Origin: Photobacterium alginatilyticum
Lineage (GTDB): Bacteria; Pseudomonadota; Gammaproteobacteria; Enterobacterales; Vibrionaceae
Assembly (NCBI RefSeq): GCF_009910675.1
Contig: NZ_RSEJ01000030.1
Coordinates: 1-64,000 of the forward strand
Length of the DNA: 64,000 bases
Reading direction: 5' to 3'
The notes below the pieces were generated by a model. The model did no database searches, was not told the origin of the DNA, and worked only from the letters and a program-made list of their open reading frames with translations. Every line of letters starts with the position of its first letter. Positions within the stretch are counted from its first letter, which is position 1. Shown here in pieces: positions 1 through 8,679 of the stretch. A program made the translations under genes and the position numbers.

Positions 1-99
1 TCATATCATCTGAATACTTGTACGCTGGAGGGGATCAATAACAAGATAAAACTCATCAAGCGTATGGGATACGGATATCGAGATACGGAATACTTCTTC

Positions 100-597
100 C
101 TAAAGATAAAAGCAGCTTTCCCCGGAAAGCCGCGATGAACCTTTTTTATTACTGTTGGCAATGGTCTCTTCATTATGAGCTATCGCATCAAAGATATTCA
201 GCCAAACAGGTTTCATACCGTTGTTAACTTCATAGTCTTCCAGCTGAGTATCACCCAGCTCGGCATCTATCGTACAAACGAAGCAATATGATTCCATGTG
301 CATTATGTCATGCTCTGGCTTGTACCATGGTCGGTACTCTTCATACATACCAAAGGCCGAGATATTGCGGATATTGCGAGCTCCCGTCTCTTCCTCAAGC
401 TCACGGATCAAGCCTTGAATGGCGTCCTCACCTTCGTCGATACCACCGCCAGGCAACGTATAGTCATGATAACGCGCGGTGTAGAGCATAAGGATATTTT
501 CACCATCGAGAATGATGCCTCGGGCCGCCTTGCGGTGGAAAATACGGCCTTCAAGCTTCTCAATATCAGGATGAACGGTTGACTTCAGTAATCGCAT
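100..597 (-). CDS. Nudix hydrolase
   Basis: This is a 165-residue Nudix-family hydrolase, which probably cleaves a nucleoside diphosphate linked to another moiety in the cytoplasm. The Nudix box is complete at about residues 50-73: GGGIDEGE followed by RELEEETGA fits GX5EX7REUXEEXGU. The N-terminal half and the stretch through NGMKPVWLNI are typical of a Vibrionaceae family whose members, as I recall them, are slightly longer and end in a helix. Here the end after NKKG diverges and stops early, directly after a run of six A bases in the coding strand. A terminal frameshift or natural divergence are both possible. The start ATG sits about 70 bases downstream of mrcB on the same strand, with no terminator visible between them. 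The substrate is not predictable. Confidence 0.85.
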   Translation of the reverse strand: MRLLKSTVHPDIEKLEGRIFHRKAARGIILDGENILMLYTARYHDYTLPGGGIDEGEDAIQGLIRELEEETGARNIRNISAFGMYEEYRPWYKPEHDIMHMESYCFVCTIDAELGDTQLEDYEVNNGMKPVWLNIFDAIAHNEETIANSNKKGSSRLSGESCFYL

Positions 598-669
598 AGC
601 TCTGTCTATCTACTTCTGTACAAAAACAAGCCGTGCATTCTAGCCCAATACCTAACCCCAAGCTACTTA

Positions 670-3054
670 TCACCAGTTAAAGACACGTTTAAAGAAGGTT
701 TCGACATTCTTTATGCAGCTTCTTTTCAACGTACCGTTCGGATCCCACACCGGCAGCTTTGTCGAGCCGATGCAGCTTTGCTCCAACCGTCCCGTTTTCG
801 CCTGGTGATAGGTAAAGTCGGACACCTGCGGCGGAATTCGAAGCACCAACGGCTCTGGATCGCGCCGCTGAATATAATCGGCGTAAAGTCGAAGCGGCCC
901 TGAAGAGCCTGTCAGCTTGGCGCTTTTATTATCGTCTCGTCCCATCCAGATAGTAACCACTTCTCTGCCGTCTACCCCAACATACCAGCTGTCTCGGCCC
1001 TTATCTGAGGTGCCAGTTTTCCCGGCCAGGCGTGATGAAGGCAAAATAGAGTTCAGGTAACGCCCGGTCCCCACTGTCACCACCTTCTGCATTCCGTATA
1101 GGGTCAGCCAGGACGCCTGCTCAGAAACCACCTGCTCCCCGGATGCCCGCTTTTGATACAACACATTACCGCCGGCATCAACAACTGCACTCAATGCGGT
1201 CAACTCGCTTTTTTGACCACCACTGGCAATGGTCTGATACATCTGGGTGACATCGACGGGTGTCAGGGTAAAGGCTCCCAGCAACATAGATGGCAACTTA
1301 GGTATTTCATTGCGATCAACCCCTAACCTTTCCATGATATCGATAACTTCATCCAGGCCCACTGCCATCCCAAGATTCACTGTCGGAATATTGTATGACT
1401 TCGCCAGCGAAAGATATAAAGGCACCGACCCGCGGTATTGACGGTCATAGTTACGTGGTGACCACTTTTCACCATTCTGCCCTCTTAGCGTCAAGGCACG
1501 ATCGTCAAGATTGGTGGCAAGCGAAAAACGCCCCGGCTGCTCGAGGGCTGCCAGGTAAATTGCAGGTTTGACAACCGAGCCAATAGGACGCTTGGCATCA
1601 ATAGCCCGGTTGAAGCCGTCGTAACCCGGACGACTTCCGCCAACCATAGCGCGGATTTCACCGTTCATGCGATCGGCAATAACTACCGCGGTTTCAAGCT
1701 CGTTACCAGCACGCTTTTCTAACTGGGGAATTACGTGGCGGACAGCCTGCTCAGCCTTGGCCTGAGAGTCAGGATCCAGGGTCGTGAATAACCGCAATCC
1801 CTGACCGGGCTGATAATCATCGACATACTTTTTCAGCTCACGCTGCAACTGACCAAAATAGGCTGGCTGTCGATTGGCTATCTGCCCCTTCTCTTGCAAA
1901 TCCAATCGCTTGTCAACGGCCAGCTTATAGTCCTCTTCTTCGAGAACGCCATTTTCGACCATTAAGCGCAATACCAGATCCCGTCGACGCTTGGCACGCT
2001 CCGGATATCGCCATGGATTATAGTATGAAGGGCCTTTCACCAACCCGACGAGTAACGCCTGCTGATCGAGGCGTAGTTCTGATAATGGCAAGCCAAAATA
2101 GAATCGCGAGCCAAGCGCAAACCCATGAACTGCCTCTGCCCCATTTTGAGCCAGGTAAATCTGGTTCAGATAGGCATCAAGGATCTGGTCTTTGCTGTAT
2201 CGATAATCGATGATTAACGCCATATAGGCTTCTTTAAATTTACGCCACAGGCTTCGCTCGCTGCTAAGAAACAGATTCTTGGCCAGTTGCTGAGTAAGCG
2301 TACTGCCGCCCTGTACGGTTCGTCCTGCTTTCAGGTTGGCAACAAATGCCCGGGCAATCGCTGTGGGAGATACTCCGTCATGCTGGTAAAACTCCTTGTC
2401 TTCGGTTGCTATCAGCGCCTCAATCAAAGGCTGTGGCATTTCGTCTTTTGGCCGATAGATCCGTTGCTCGTCTGTCTTTGCCTCCAGCATACCAAGTAGC
2501 TTTGGCTCGACACTAAAAGTCCCCAGCTCACGGCCGGATTCGACTTCTGAAATCCGTCTGACCTTCGAGTAGTCAAATTCAACAACCACATGTCGCTGTG
2601 GCTGCTCACCGTCTCTAAATTCAAACGGGCGTCGAATAAACTCTACCTTGAGTCGGCTGGTTGAATACTCACCGCTTTTCTTCGGAGTCGTAACTTTACG
2701 ATACTTCAGCACTTCCAACTCGTTGACCAAGTCTTCATACCGGATCACAGCGCCTGGCTGAAGAGTTAACTCACGAGCGTAAACGACAGAGGGCAACTGC
2801 CATAGCTGCCCTTCGAACTTATCCGTTACCTTATCGTTAAGGGTATTACCCATCCACACCATGCCAGCTACAATCAACACCATACCAACCAAGCAGCCAC
2901 GTTTAAGCCGCTTGCTTCTTGTAGAAACACGATGTGTAGATCTTTTTGAAGAGGGGGAAAAAGAAGAAGTGGTCGATTGTGCCTGTTGATTTGATTTCTT
3001 GGATGACAGGTGTTGTTCTGCCTCTTGTCGCGATTGCTTGTCTGATGTTGCCAT
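670..3054 (-). CDS. mrcB: Penicillin-binding protein 1B (bifunctional transglycosylase/transpeptidase)
   Basis: This class A penicillin-binding protein polymerises and crosslinks peptidoglycan in the periplasm. The ATG start gives about 794 residues; a TTG six codons upstream is also open, and neither has a clear ribosome binding site. Visible in order are a basic cytoplasmic tail, one membrane anchor (CLVGMVLIVAGMVWMG), a UB2H-like domain (from LPSVVYARELTL), and the GT51 domain with EDKEFYQHDG and GGSTLTQQLAKN near residue 220. The transpeptidase has its nucleophile in GSVVK (about residue 492), then SYN, and KTGTS at about 680. All catalytic motifs are intact and the length is normal for PBP1B. 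The UB2H domain is what separates PBP1B from PBP1A. In Escherichia coli this domain binds the activator LpoB. Confidence 0.95.
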   Translation of the reverse strand: MATSDKQSRQEAEQHLSSKKSNQQAQSTTSSFSPSSKRSTHRVSTRSKRLKRGCLVGMVLIVAGMVWMGNTLNDKVTDKFEGQLWQLPSVVYARELTLQPGAVIRYEDLVNELEVLKYRKVTTPKKSGEYSTSRLKVEFIRRPFEFRDGEQPQRHVVVEFDYSKVRRISEVESGRELGTFSVEPKLLGMLEAKTDEQRIYRPKDEMPQPLIEALIATEDKEFYQHDGVSPTAIARAFVANLKAGRTVQGGSTLTQQLAKNLFLSSERSLWRKFKEAYMALIIDYRYSKDQILDAYLNQIYLAQNGAEAVHGFALGSRFYFGLPLSELRLDQQALLVGLVKGPSYYNPWRYPERAKRRRDLVLRLMVENGVLEEEDYKLAVDKRLDLQEKGQIANRQPAYFGQLQRELKKYVDDYQPGQGLRLFTTLDPDSQAKAEQAVRHVIPQLEKRAGNELETAVVIADRMNGEIRAMVGGSRPGYDGFNRAIDAKRPIGSVVKPAIYLAALEQPGRFSLATNLDDRALTLRGQNGEKWSPRNYDRQYRGSVPLYLSLAKSYNIPTVNLGMAVGLDEVIDIMERLGVDRNEIPKLPSMLLGAFTLTPVDVTQMYQTIASGGQKSELTALSAVVDAGGNVLYQKRASGEQVVSEQASWLTLYGMQKVVTVGTGRYLNSILPSSRLAGKTGTSDKGRDSWYVGVDGREVVTIWMGRDDNKSAKLTGSSGPLRLYADYIQRRDPEPLVLRIPPQVSDFTYHQAKTGRLEQSCIGSTKLPVWDPNGTLKRSCIKNVETFFKRVFNW

Positions 3055-3260
3055 TACGTTCTGTACAGTCAATTACTGAGTAATTGGTTGTCCTAGGAGA
3101 TGAATTCGGTGCCGACAATACACGAGGCTGATGGCAAGGATGTCATCCGACTGTCAAAGAAACGCCTCCGAACCATCCCCAGCAGTGGAAATGATCTGGA
3201 GTTTCACGGCAAAATCGCTCAGAATACGCGCCCTGTTTTAGCTTACTGCCGAGAAAGAAA

Positions 3261-3704
3261 ATGGAACGCGATTACAAACTTGACTGCCTGCTGACAATGC
3301 CACGCCACGAGCTGGAAGAGTTCAGCGTAAGAGTAATTGGCCGTATGGTTCCTGAAGAGATGATGCAGGAGCTATTTACCTTCGACCAGGAAGAGATTGA
3401 TAGCGAAGACCGCCTGAAATCGGCACAGTTTGATGCCATGCTTCGAATGACCGCGATTGCCCTCGGTGAAGTCAAGATGGCTTTCTCCGAGTCTGACAAC
3501 GCACAGCAAAATACCGAACGCATGATCCGCCTGATCTTGTGGCATTTCTACGCTATGTCCTTCAACCTTGAAGAAGCAGTTACCCTTGAACAGCACTGCG
3601 AGCAGGTGGAGAAAATTCTGAATAAAGCACCTGAGGATGCCTTCGGCTGGGTCAAGGTACTTACCGAGCTCCTGCACACATATGCAGAGCTGAGCGAAAA
3701 GTAA
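3261..3704 (+). CDS. DUF3069-like small acidic protein
   Basis: This is a 147-residue acidic, helix-rich cytoplasmic protein of unknown function. I associate it with the Vibrio/Shewanella DUF3069 family from its length and composition, but I cannot confirm that. The start ATG follows a GAGAAAG ribosome binding site. There is no signal peptide or membrane segment. It is transcribed divergently from mrcB, across about 200 bases, and ends just before a hairpin shared with the convergent phosphomutase gene. No catalytic motif is evident. Confidence 0.7.
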   Translation: MERDYKLDCLLTMPRHELEEFSVRVIGRMVPEEMMQELFTFDQEEIDSEDRLKSAQFDAMLRMTAIALGEVKMAFSESDNAQQNTERMIRLILWHFYAMSFNLEEAVTLEQHCEQVEKILNKAPEDAFGWVKVLTELLHTYAELSEK

Positions 3705-3734
3705 ATATATATACCCAAGCTAGAGTAAGCATTA

Positions 3735-3766
3735 AAGCCGCCGAACAGTGTCCTGCCCGGCGGCTT
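3735..3766. terminator. Bidirectional hairpin between convergent genes
   Basis: AAGCCGCCG (3735-3743) pairs perfectly with CGGCGGCTT (3758-3766) around a 14-base loop. It lies between the ends of the DUF3069-like gene and the phosphomutase gene and can end both transcripts. T-runs on either side are short. Confidence 0.7.
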
Positions 3767-3786
3767 GAGTCTTAAACTGTCAGCCA

Positions 3787-5496
3787 TCACGCTGTCAGCG
3801 AAGCTTGATGTTGACTGATTAACTCAGCCATTGCCGCCTCTGCACGTTGCTGTGCATGCTCAAGCGTATCTTCATGACTCATCGCCTCAACCACTTCATA
3901 GTAGCATTTCAGCTTAGGCTCTGTTCCTGACGGACGCACCACCACGCGCGAATCATCGTCGAGGTAATAGATCAGCACATCGCTGGACGGCAGATCAATC
4001 GGTTCAATCTTGCCATCGGCATAAATAGTCTGTGATTTTTTCAAATCATCCGTCTTCACAATGTGGCGACCAGAAATTGTCTCCGGCGGATTGGCTCTCA
4101 GGCTATCACCAATTGGCGGCGAACCCGGCTGCAGCGCAATACTCTTTTGGACATTCAGATACAGGCCATGTTCACGGTAGATAGCTTCCAGCTGATCCCA
4201 GACAGTCTTGCCATTCACAGCCAGTTCAGCCGCCAGCTGCGCAAAGGCAACCAGTGCAGATAACCCATCCTTATCCCATACCTCGCTACCAACGGTATAA
4301 CCAAGAGCTTCCTCGTAGGCGAACAAGAATCGGCTCTCATCCGTCTGCTGCTGCATCGCAACATTCGTCAACCATTTGAAACCTGTCAGGGTCTTGTAGT
4401 AATTGGCTTCAACCGACTTGGCAACCTGTTTTAATAAGCTTGAAGAAACGATTGTTGCACCCACCAGGTTTTGCCCCGGCTCGGCATGTGTCAGCAGGTA
4501 ATGCCCAAGCAGCACACCAACCTGATCGCCCGTCAGCATTTGGTATTCGCCCTCTTCCGTTCTGGCTGCAACCGCAAACCGGTCGGCATCAGGATCGTTG
4601 GCACACGCCAGGGTGGCATCATGCTTCTTGGCTTCGGCGATTACCATGTCCATCGCTCCCGGCTCTTCGGGATTAGGAAAATTCACGGTAGGAAAACGGC
4701 CGTCTGGCTCGCGCTGCTCGGCGACGCTGTAGACCTGGGTAAAGCCAGCATCAGCCAGTAATGCTTCAGCCATATTGGCACCAACACCATGCATGGCAGT
4801 GTAGGCTAAGCTGATCCCTTCCGGCTGAGTATGGTTCGACAACAACTTGCTCTTATTCACCGTCTGACGATACGTATCGTAAAATGACTCACTCAGCCAG
4901 AACAATAAACCTTGCTGTTTAGCCAGCTCCAAATCAAGCAATTCAATATCTTGCTGGGTAGCGATATCAATCTGCTCGGCAATGCCCGAGTCATGCGGCG
5001 GAATGATCTGGGCACCGTTCCCCCAGTAAACCTTAAAACCGTTATATTCAGGCGGGTTATGGCTGGCCGTCACCACAACACCGGCAGCGGTTTCAAAGTG
5101 TTTAACCCCAAAAGCCACCATTGGTGTTGGCGCTTCATGGGTGGTCATATACACTTTTATCCCTTGGGCGGTCAGTGCCGAGGCCGTCTCATGGGCAAAG
5201 CGCTTAGAGTCTGGACGACCGTCAAAACCGATTATCACACCACGTTCGGCCGCATCTTGCTCTGTTGCCAGCAAATATTTGCCAAGCCCCATCGCCGTTT
5301 CTTGAATCACCAAGCGATTCATTCGGTTAGGTCCAGCACCGACAATCCCCCTAAGCCCGGCAGTACCGAATACCAGCCGTCCGGAGAATCGATCTGCCAG
5401 CTCTGCTTCAGACTTTGAATCAATAAGCTGTTGTAGCTCATCACGAGTTTTAGGGTCAGGGTCTCGCGCTAACCAACGAGAAATTTCTGTCTTCAT
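3787..5496 (-). CDS. Phosphohexomutase (PGM2-like phosphoglucomutase/phosphomannomutase)
   Basis: This is an alpha-D-phosphohexomutase of about 569 residues, which interconverts hexose 1- and 6-phosphates, most likely glucose. The phosphoserine loop TASHNPPEYNGFK lies near residue 145, the metal loop ANDPDADRFAV is in the middle, and the sugar-recognition EEALGY and phosphate-binding RPSGTEPKLK follow. Length and motifs fit the large PGM2/YhxB-type subgroup rather than the 450-residue ManB type. I chose the ATG at 5496 because TAGGAAC lies 8 bases upstream. An in-frame GTG 33 bases earlier lacks such a site. A Fur-box-like palindrome AATGATATTCATT (5541-5553) lies just upstream, though its meaning is unclear. 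Confidence 0.92.
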   Translation of the reverse strand: MKTEISRWLARDPDPKTRDELQQLIDSKSEAELADRFSGRLVFGTAGLRGIVGAGPNRMNRLVIQETAMGLGKYLLATEQDAAERGVIIGFDGRPDSKRFAHETASALTAQGIKVYMTTHEAPTPMVAFGVKHFETAAGVVVTASHNPPEYNGFKVYWGNGAQIIPPHDSGIAEQIDIATQQDIELLDLELAKQQGLLFWLSESFYDTYRQTVNKSKLLSNHTQPEGISLAYTAMHGVGANMAEALLADAGFTQVYSVAEQREPDGRFPTVNFPNPEEPGAMDMVIAEAKKHDATLACANDPDADRFAVAARTEEGEYQMLTGDQVGVLLGHYLLTHAEPGQNLVGATIVSSSLLKQVAKSVEANYYKTLTGFKWLTNVAMQQQTDESRFLFAYEEALGYTVGSEVWDKDGLSALVAFAQLAAELAVNGKTVWDQLEAIYREHGLYLNVQKSIALQPGSPPIGDSLRANPPETISGRHIVKTDDLKKSQTIYADGKIEPIDLPSSDVLIYYLDDDSRVVVRPSGTEPKLKCYYEVVEAMSHEDTLEHAQQRAEAAMAELISQHQASLTA

Positions 5497-5854
5497 TATT
5501 GATGTTCCTACGACGTTGATTACATCCACAACTTACTATAAATGATATTCATTCGCATTAACTTATTCATATATCCTATATCTGAAATAACCAAACGCTC
5601 AAACTATCGCCTGTTTCAGGCCCAGAAGTCATATTTCACGCTTGGAAAAAAAGCGAAACCAATGAATGAAGTATAGAGGGAATAGCGTTCTCTACCATTT
5701 TGTCGCTGAGACAGGAACATTAACTGCTTACAAACCATTAGTTAACGCTATTGCGTTGGCAAGCAGCACTGTTTTGTTATGCAAAAGGGGGGATTGGGGA
5801 ATAACAAAAAGGTAAAACGGGGTACCAGTCGGCACCCCGAAAGAGTCTGTGCAG
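5497..5854. other. Gene-free stretch upstream of the phosphomutase gene
   Basis: These 358 bases hold the promoter region of the phosphomutase, including the palindrome AATGATATTCATT at 5541-5553, and the terminator of the DUF2058 gene near 5818-5839. An ATAGCGTT/AACGCTAT inverted pair is spaced about 60 bases apart. No ORF with a convincing start was seen. Confidence 0.6.
5818..5839 (-). terminator. Rho-independent terminator of the DUF2058 gene
   Basis: On the minus strand CGGGGT and ACCCCG form a stem around a 10-base loop, followed directly by TTTTACCTTTTTG. It sits 16 bases past the stop codon of the DUF2058 gene. Confidence 0.75.
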
Positions 5855-6376
5855 TTACCACATCAGATCATCAGGGATCTTGAAGTCTGCGTACGGATCA
5901 TCCTCATCCATTTCCTGCTCATCGGCAGTATTGTTAACGATGATTGATTCTTCATCACGCTGGCTAATTTTGTCTGCAACCACACCTGGTACAATCGCGT
6001 AAGTATCAAGGTAACGGGCAATTGCCAGTCGGCCGCTTACTAACTGGTCCTGAATTGATTTATCGACATAGATTTTCTTGACCAGAGTGCCGTCAGTAAA
6101 GTTGTAACCGATTTCGCCATCTTTACACTCGATCCTGTTCATCTCAATCAGCTGTTTCACCTGCGAGGCAATCGCCTTCTTGTCGGCTTCCGCCTGCTTC
6201 TTACGGTTTAACTCCTGATCCTGAGCAAGCTGAGCAACTCGGTTGGCTTCAACGGCCGCTTTGGCTTCTTTCGCCTGAGTTCTCGATTTCTTGGATGATT
6301 TTCCGGCTTTTTTTAGTTTCTTCTTATCAACAAGACCTGCTTTCAGCATCTGCTCTTGTAACGTTAGCTTTGCCAT
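5855..6376 (-). CDS. DUF2058 family protein (YaiL-like)
   Basis: This 173-residue soluble protein resembles E. coli YaiL, a DUF2058 protein described as nucleoprotein- or polynucleotide-associated. The N-terminal third is Lys-rich and probably coiled coil (MAKLTLQEQMLKAGLVDKKK through the RKKQAEADKK region). The C-terminal part is a small domain with YNFTDGTLVKKIYVD and an acidic tail ending DDLMW. The basic start and acidic end suggest RNA or ribosome contact, but that is inference. It is a single-gene unit with its own terminator and an interrupted palindrome in front (6409-6478). Confidence 0.85.
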   Translation of the reverse strand: MAKLTLQEQMLKAGLVDKKKLKKAGKSSKKSRTQAKEAKAAVEANRVAQLAQDQELNRKKQAEADKKAIASQVKQLIEMNRIECKDGEIGYNFTDGTLVKKIYVDKSIQDQLVSGRLAIARYLDTYAIVPGVVADKISQRDEESIIVNNTADEQEMDEDDPYADFKIPDDLMW

Positions 6377-6408
6377 TTTGACTCCGTCGCGGGCACAGTT
6401 TCATTAAA

Positions 6409-6478
6409 CAGTGATAACAACCGGCGTTAACGATGAAAGCTTCGCCGATTGCTTAATTTCATCGTTATATTATCACTG
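6409..6478. repeat. 70-base interrupted palindrome upstream of the DUF2058 gene
   Basis: Outer arms CAGTGATAA (6409-6417) and TTATCACTG (6470-6478) and inner arms TAACGATGAAA (6428-6438) and TTTCATCGTTA (6457-6467) are each perfect. The gap between them is asymmetric, 10 bases on one side and 2 on the other. It lacks a T-run in the direction of transcription, so it is not a standard terminator. It may be an operator, a leader stem-loop or a small mobile repeat. Confidence 0.7.
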
Positions 6479-6558
6479 GGCAGGGAGAAACAGGTCAAGC
6501 CTAGGTGCCCTTAACAGGCAACAAAACGACCTCGATAGGTCGCTAAGTTGCCTTAATA

Positions 6559-8049
6559 TCAGTCCCACTTCCAAAACCCTTTACCGATCCCTTTAATTTT
6601 GGATTCCGAAGGCAGGGTATACCAAGAGGTATTTTGTGTACCCGAGCTAGAGACATACCCTAAAAATGAACTGTATGCTTCGCCTAGGTCGACATGCTCG
6701 AGTGGTGGCTCCCAGTCTTCCGGAATGATCACCGCAAATGGGTAGCCCTGTTCATTTTTAAAACCACCGACACCTTCTGCATTGTTTACCGAGCTCCCTA
6801 ACCGCGAGGCGAACTCTGGCAAATGAATTTCATAGCCGGTATTAGTCACATACAAATAAGGATCATAGGGAGGGAGCGCAACATCCTCAAGGTTCAATGG
6901 CGTATCAAAGTCAAACGAGACACTGAATTTTTGCCCCTGTATTAACGATACCTGTGCTTCTGTATTGGCAAACTCAAGACCCGGTATCTGCATCAGGGAC
7001 TTGGTTCCCTGAAGCAAACGTTGGTCAAAGCTGCCGGACTGAGAAATGGATTTCGGATATCCGCTCTCCTGTTCGCTCGAACCGGCTTTGAACAAGTTTA
7101 CCGTACCACTTCCCGATGCTTCATCAGGCAAACCAATATGCAGATACCAATCGTGAGTGAAACCTGAGCCACGGGCGATAATATAACCATATACTAGCAA
7201 GGAGCTGACTTTGTCATCTTCCATACCAAGGCCGACTCGATAACCGACAACCAGATCATTGAAGTCATAGTCGCTCTTAGCCGGGTAATTGTCCTCATAG
7301 GCGGCAATATAATACTCAACAGCTGAAGGATAATAGACCCAAGAGTCAACCGGATTCAAAACCTGCCCCTGAGTGATGACCAATGGTGCCTCGCTTTGAC
7401 CCGGTGCCAGCCCTGCCAAAAACGTAGAATCTTCCGCACTAACAAGAGCAAGGTCTTCAAAGCCGGCCGTGTAATCATAAAACGCCTCGGGATCCCCCAA
7501 AGAGGTATTCGTCTCCAGCAAGGTGATATCTAGCGTTACCGAAGTCGCACTATCAAGGGCCATGTTTACCGGCATAGTGATCAACGCATCATACGAACTT
7601 CCGTTTAATTCACTGTTACTGCTGGGTGTGATCAATGACGAGCCTGTCTGGCCTATCAAGGTATAGTAAAGCTTTCGCTCGTTAGAGCCGACTTTAGCCA
7701 ACATCGATTCGGTTGGTGTCGAAAAGCTGCTAAATGAAGAGCTATTACCGCCTACAACAACAGTGAGTACCGCAGATTCAATCGCCACACCTTGACTGGA
7801 TGCTTTCTCCGATCCATTAGCAGCTTCATTGACATCAACTGCAAAAATTAATGAGCCGGCGTGCTCAGTTCTCATTGCCTCTAAATCTGCAGCGGAAAGA
7901 TTATTCTTTTGCTGTTTGGCACGAAATAGATCAATACTCCCGCTTCCTTGCTTAATCGTATCTTTCAACTGAACAGTTACTGTTGCTGCTTGCGCCTGTG
8001 GCATTGCCAACATTGCGGCCAACAAGAATCCCCTGAAGTATCGGCTCAT
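6559..8049 (-). CDS. Exported LruC-domain protein
   Basis: This is a 496-residue secreted or surface protein of the LruC-domain type. It has a clear signal peptide (MSRYFRGFLLAAMLAMPQAQA) and a Ser-rich beta-strand body. The diagnostic LruC segment is SDYDFNDLVVGYRV at about residue 260, with the acidic Asp/Asn pattern that looks like a calcium site. It ends GFWKWD. It overlaps the stop codon of a lipoprotein gene by 4 bases (ATGA), so the two are translationally coupled and probably work together at the envelope. LruC proteins are widespread in Vibrionaceae and related groups, but no biochemical role is known to me. Confidence 0.8.
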   Translation of the reverse strand: MSRYFRGFLLAAMLAMPQAQAATVTVQLKDTIKQGSGSIDLFRAKQQKNNLSAADLEAMRTEHAGSLIFAVDVNEAANGSEKASSQGVAIESAVLTVVVGGNSSSFSSFSTPTESMLAKVGSNERKLYYTLIGQTGSSLITPSSNSELNGSSYDALITMPVNMALDSATSVTLDITLLETNTSLGDPEAFYDYTAGFEDLALVSAEDSTFLAGLAPGQSEAPLVITQGQVLNPVDSWVYYPSAVEYYIAAYEDNYPAKSDYDFNDLVVGYRVGLGMEDDKVSSLLVYGYIIARGSGFTHDWYLHIGLPDEASGSGTVNLFKAGSSEQESGYPKSISQSGSFDQRLLQGTKSLMQIPGLEFANTEAQVSLIQGQKFSVSFDFDTPLNLEDVALPPYDPYLYVTNTGYEIHLPEFASRLGSSVNNAEGVGGFKNEQGYPFAVIIPEDWEPPLEHVDLGEAYSSFLGYVSSSGTQNTSWYTLPSESKIKGIGKGFWKWD

Positions 8050-8414
8050 AGCTGTCTCTCCCTTGAAATACTATTATCGCCATCTAAATCGCTAAACAGA
8101 TCAAATTTTACAATCCTCTCGCTATTTGGCAGTGAAAGCGGGAGCGAAACAGGTTTCTGCTTATCTATCTGGCCAAGAAAAAGCACATTACCTGAAGATG
8201 AATAGACTTTAAGAAACACCCTATTTCCCGCTAGCGCAAATTGACTAGGATCCAGCTCAAACGCACTGATCCGGTATTGCTCAAACCGTGCATTAGGCGG
8301 CGCAATATTATCACTAAGACGGGTACTTTCTGTTGAACCAGATATCGACGGTGAAGATTCCGAACCACAGCCAGCCAAGATGATGCCAATAATTGCCACA
8401 AGCGCTTTTTTCAT
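8046..8414 (-). CDS. Small lipoprotein, partner of the LruC protein
   Basis: This is a 122-residue lipoprotein. The signal sequence MKKALVAIIGIILAGC has a lipobox LAGC with Cys16. There is Gly-Ser in the +2/+3 positions, so no Asp retention signal for the inner membrane. The rest is predicted to be beta-rich and ends with SDLDGDNSISRERQL, where DLDGDNS resembles a calcium-binding loop. The gene is first in a two-gene operon with the LruC-domain gene, with a 4-base overlap. No known family was recognised. Confidence 0.75.
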   Translation of the reverse strand: MKKALVAIIGIILAGCGSESSPSISGSTESTRLSDNIAPPNARFEQYRISAFELDPSQFALAGNRVFLKVYSSSGNVLFLGQIDKQKPVSLPLSLPNSERIVKFDLFSDLDGDNSISRERQL

Positions 8415-8643
8415 TCCCTACCTCCTAATTCACAATCAGGAACAAGGCATCAGAACTCGTGCCAATCTATATTTCCAATAAAATCAAAGTGTTGAAATCA
8501 TCATTATATCGAGATTGCAATACACGATTGATTTTGCGATAAAAATAGCAGTCTGACATATCTCTTAATTGAGATATTGCTATTGTTATCAGAGAGTAAG
8601 ACATCAGTATCTTGGCAATAAAGACACCGATGTAGGTTAAGTC

Positions 8644-8668
8644 TAAGCGGTACAAGGTGTACCGCTTA
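8644..8668. terminator. Stem-loop 3' of astB
   Basis: TAAGCGGTACA (8644-8654) and TGTACCGCTTA (8658-8668) form a perfect 11-base stem around a 3-base loop, 12 bases past the astB stop. No U-run follows, so it may be a transcript-end stabiliser or a Rho-assisted terminator. Confidence 0.5.
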
Positions 8669-8679
8669 CTTGGGATGGG

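Noticed and set aside
3100..3294. 64-codon plus-strand ORF overlapping the start of the DUF3069-like gene
   Set aside because: No ribosome binding site, no protein-like features; the frame at 3261 has both.
5541..5553. AATGATATTCATT as a Fur box of the phosphomutase gene
   Set aside because: Half-length palindrome in AT-rich DNA, and no reason to expect iron control of this enzyme.
8467..8655. 62-codon minus-strand ORF
   Set aside because: In AT-rich spacer, no ribosome binding site, low-complexity composition.
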